Assembly: GCF_001949145.1 (NCBI RefSeq)
Contig: NW_019091422.1
Coordinates: 1,252,564-1,316,563, forward strand
Direction of reading: 5' to 3'
Length of the DNA: 64,000 bases
DNA from: Acanthaster planci
Taxonomy: Eukaryota > Echinodermata > Asteroidea > Valvatida > Acanthasteridae
Shown here: in pieces, positions 61,358 to 64,000 of the stretch
Position numbering within the stretch: position 1 is the stretch's first letter
Layout: each line of letters begins with the position of its first letter
Program-made: the position numbers and the translations under genes
Notes under the pieces: generated by a model
Seen by the model: only the letters and a program-made list of their open reading frames with translations
Databases searched by the model: none
Told to the model about the DNA's origin: nothing

Positions 61358-62961
61358 GTTGCCGCTAAGTGCTATAAATAGATCAGACTTGCTCCCAGTA
61401 CTACGCGGTTCCGGATCCCTGGCTTAGATCACATCTGGGCACGAGACCAGCATATTGTTGAATAATGTTTAACTTGGCGTGTGATACAAGATTTAACCTA
61501 GACGCTAACCATTTCTCCTGGATTCGGAAATGCTTCCTCTCGTGGGTGGACGTAAAGGCATTTTTATTCCTCCAAGCAGTTTGATGTAACCCCCAGACTG
61601 GGGTAAGTCTACTGCCGAAGGTAGTTCAGTGGACAGGCCCCGGTACGGTCCAGGGCAAAGTTTAATTACTCTTATTATTATTATTATTTATTCGGCCTTC
61701 AACAAGACAATGACAGCAAAAACAAGTGATAAAAGAAGTAAGACGAGTTAAAAGGAAAAAAACAAAAAAACAAAAACAAGACATAACCCCAACCAAGTCG
61801 GCCCGGAATGACAAAAGTATAATAAAACACTGTGACCCAAGGGCTGGCAAAACATAACTTTTCATTGAGCTGAAAATTTGAAAGCCATCCTACATGTAGG
61901 CTTAAAATGGAATAATGAGGCAGGACACATGGTTATATTCTTATTTCCCGTTGATAACATTGAAGTTTAACAATTAATTTGGGATGACTGTGTATCGGGG
62001 AATAACTCAATACCAAGCACAGCTTTGACCATTCATCAAACATGTCAAAGTGACAACAAAATTACACTGGAGTATTTTTGATAAATGCAAGGTTGCAAGT
62101 TTTTCGGATTCATCATTAATTCAATTTGCTCCTGCCATAACAGGTGATTGAAATCTCCAAGAAACAAATATGATGCCCTGCCTTAAACTTCGATGAATTT
62201 GAGCGCACTCCCCATCATCCTATTTTTATAGATTGACGGTTTGAAGTTGAAACTTGGCAGACTTAACACAAGGGTTATGTGTACGGAAACAGGCTTGCTC
62301 TAAGACCAGGCACGTAGGATTCCATGGAATGAAATGTGCATACAATTTTGCATGTAACTTCTAATAAATGGAAAAAGTGAAGCAAATCTGTGAATTTGTA
62401 GCTGGAATATTTGATCTTAGTAAAACACAGGAAAAAAAGAGAGAAAAAAAGAAACTGGCTTTCATGTTCACCTTTCGCATCAAGTATGAACTGCCCTGGC
62501 AATTTTGCTAATCACACCTTTTTCTTTTCAATTTCTTTGTCAAACATAAAGCCAATTTTAATACCATGCAAAAACTTTGCTAAGCTTGTAGGCTGATGTG
62601 TAAATTCACTGCTTCAGAGCTGCATGAAATTGGGCCTTGTGATATCATGGTTGAAAAATATTTCCAAGTTAAATTTGAGTCGTTTTCTTCCAAACAATTT
62701 GATAAAATAATGACTGTGAAAATCTGTTAAAGTATCTCAAGGGCATTCACACATCAGTGCACTTCCCACCAATAACTTTTCCTTTGTCACTTACACATAC
62801 ACGTAAGCTCTTCAATAACCAGCATTGAAACTTTGAAAAAAAAGGAAAAAGAAAAAAAAAGAAGAGGAAATGATCTTTTGGAGTTCGTGGTGATACATAT
62901 TCAGAAATGAAGTTCTTTTTTTCTTTTGTGAAGATTTTACTAGTAAGACCTAAAAGTGGAT
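61358..62961. other. Spacer between MPDU1 and the zinc-finger gene
   Basis: This should hold the MPDU1 promoter and the zinc-finger 3' UTR. A TTATTATTATTATTTATT tract (61671-61690) follows a GC-richer stretch and may be the tail of a retroelement. No gene is supported. Confidence 0.45.
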
Positions 62962-64000
62962 TCAAACAGTTTTCACGTTGGAAGTGTATGCCGGTACAAC
63001 ATGTGAAGGATGAGGGCTCTGTATGATCAGAAGTGTGCGGGGGAGTTCAATTCCCTTCAGGTGGCTCAGGACACTTTGCTTGCTTGAAAATACCAGGGTG
63101 CGATTCTCAGACATGGCCGGCTTTTTCTTCTTGTGAAGTTTGCGGTGTTTCTTGAGGGAGAGCTTGCTCACAAAGCCCTTGCCGCAATCACCGCAGGTGT
63201 GCCACTTGTCTCGGGAGTGGCCCTTGATGTGACGTGACAGATTGGACTTTCCGACAATCCGCTTGCCACAGATGTCGCACATGTACGACTTCCTGAAGAG
63301 TGGCTGGTGCTGGCTTCCGCTGCTGTCGGGCGTGGTTCCTTGTTCTTTGTGTTTTCTCTCGTGCATCTTGGCGACGTATCTCTGAGAGAAACCCCTGCCG
63401 CAGAATTGGCAGGCGAAAGGTTTGGTGGTGGTGTGGCTCAGTTTGTGACGCATCAGGCTGTAACTGTGGCCAAAATGTTTCTCGCACTGGTCACAGCGGT
63501 ATCGCCCGTCAACAAGCTGCACTTTCTGTTGCGGCGGACGATCACTTGGCGGCGGACTGCAGGATTTTTTACGATGGAGGCGCAGACTGGCCTGATAGGC
63601 GAAAGCTTTCCCACAAATGCAGCAGACAAAGGATTTGATTTTGGTGTGCTTGGCCTGGTGTTCCACAAGATGCCGTTTCTGGGTGAATCGCCTGTTGCAG
63701 ATGTCGCATCCAAAAGGTCTCACTCTCAAGTGTATGCGCCGGTGACGGATCAAGTCGTATTTTTTGCCAAAATCTTTGTTGCAGAAGTCACAGACGTAGC
63801 GCATACCAACCTCCAGCATTCTTCTGAAAGATGAGTAATCGATGGGCTCACTTGCTGCTGGAGTCTCGGTTGCTCTGTTACAGGAGAACGGCTGGTCGTC
63901 TTGGCTCGGCAATAAAATGCTATTCCACTCTGAACCTTTGCTCAGAATATCCATCAAGACCGTAGCTGCATCGGTTTGAGCTCCTTGGCTGTCGTTCGAA
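62962..64000 (-). CDS. C2H2 zinc-finger protein with seven fingers (5' end beyond window)
   Basis: The frame is open from the right edge to the TAA at 62962-62964, about 345 residues, and has no in-frame stop before the edge, so the true start may lie outside; an ATG at 63954 is only a candidate. The fingers begin YVCDFC, FGCDIC, FVCCIC, YRCDQC, FACQFC, YMCDIC and HTCGDC. Six are classical C2H2; the third ends H-x4-C (LHRKKSC), a C2HC variant. Fingers 3 and 4 are split by a Pro-rich linker, and 5 and 6 by a Ser/Gln-rich one. The tail is basic (HKKKKPAMS) and then hydrophobic (LPRTLLIIQ). It is probably a nuclear DNA-binding regulator. No KRAB, BTB or SCAN domain is visible in the part present. 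Confidence 0.95.
   Translation of the reverse strand, partial: SNDSQGAQTDAATVLMDILSKGSEWNSILLPSQDDQPFSCNRATETPAASEPIDYSSFRRMLEVGMRYVCDFCNKDFGKKYDLIRHRRIHLRVRPFGCDICNRRFTQKRHLVEHQAKHTKIKSFVCCICGKAFAYQASLRLHRKKSCSPPPSDRPPQQKVQLVDGRYRCDQCEKHFGHSYSLMRHKLSHTTTKPFACQFCGRGFSQRYVAKMHERKHKEQGTTPDSSGSQHQPLFRKSYMCDICGKRIVGKSNLSRHIKGHSRDKWHTCGDCGKGFVSKLSLKKHRKLHKKKKPAMSENRTLVFSSKQSVLSHLKGIELPRTLLIIQSPHPSHVVPAYTSNVKTV

Noticed and set aside
61369-61385. TATTTATAG on the minus strand upstream of the MPDU1 ATG as a TATA box
   Set aside because: It ends only about 14 bases before the start codon, too close to place initiation upstream of the ATG.

Overview
The window is animal nuclear DNA. Genes are split by GT-AG introns, coding density is low, intergenic DNA is long and AT-rich, and there are many decayed transposons and short palindromic repeats. 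The gene set is a LAMP-family glycoprotein, an intronless rhodopsin-like GPCR, tandem SLC16-type transporters, an IFI27/ISG12-like protein, a TRIM-NHL protein, MPDU1 and a C2H2 zinc-finger protein. With the frequent AGGCCTA words and the BEL/Pao and Crypton-type relics, this suggests an invertebrate deuterostome, most likely an echinoderm. The species call is inference from general style, not a match.

Layout. 1.5-4.4 kb (+): a LAMP-like membrane glycoprotein with a mucin-like repeat stalk; its signal-peptide exon was not found. 4.8-5.1 kb: a fold-back element. 6.7-10.5 kb (+): a deleted, frameshifted BEL/Pao LTR retrotransposon. 10.5-14.5 kb: no gene, but several palindromes and one copy of a dispersed repeat. 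14.6-15.5 kb (-): an intact orphan class A GPCR. 18.9-19.7 kb (-): one exon of an HExxH zinc metallopeptidase. 23.4-27.0 kb and 37.4-40.4 kb (-): two intact four-exon monocarboxylate-transporter paralogues from a segmental duplication. Between them lie a minisatellite interrupted by a palindromic element, a dead DUF3504 (Crypton-type) recombinase, and a RecQ-helicase fragment inside an inverted-repeat element. 42.8-43.1 kb (-): an IFI27/ISG12-like gene beside a 619-bp assembly gap. 48.4-51.4 kb (-): a complete two-exon TRIM-NHL gene. 55.0-61.4 kb (-): a complete five-exon MPDU1 with a 66-bp minisatellite and a partial copy of its last exon in its introns. 63.0 kb to the right edge (-): a seven-finger C2H2 protein.

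The genes do not form a functional cluster. Two (IFI27-like, TRIM-NHL) belong to families with innate-immune members. LAMP and MPDU1 serve lysosomal membranes and ER glycosylation. The observation I rate highest is in the transporter pair: eight of ten residues differ in one membrane helix, while the rest of that exon differs at only about one residue in ten.

Exon boundaries were set by reading splice sites and checking that phases agree across every junction. No similarity search was run; family assignments rest on recognised motifs.
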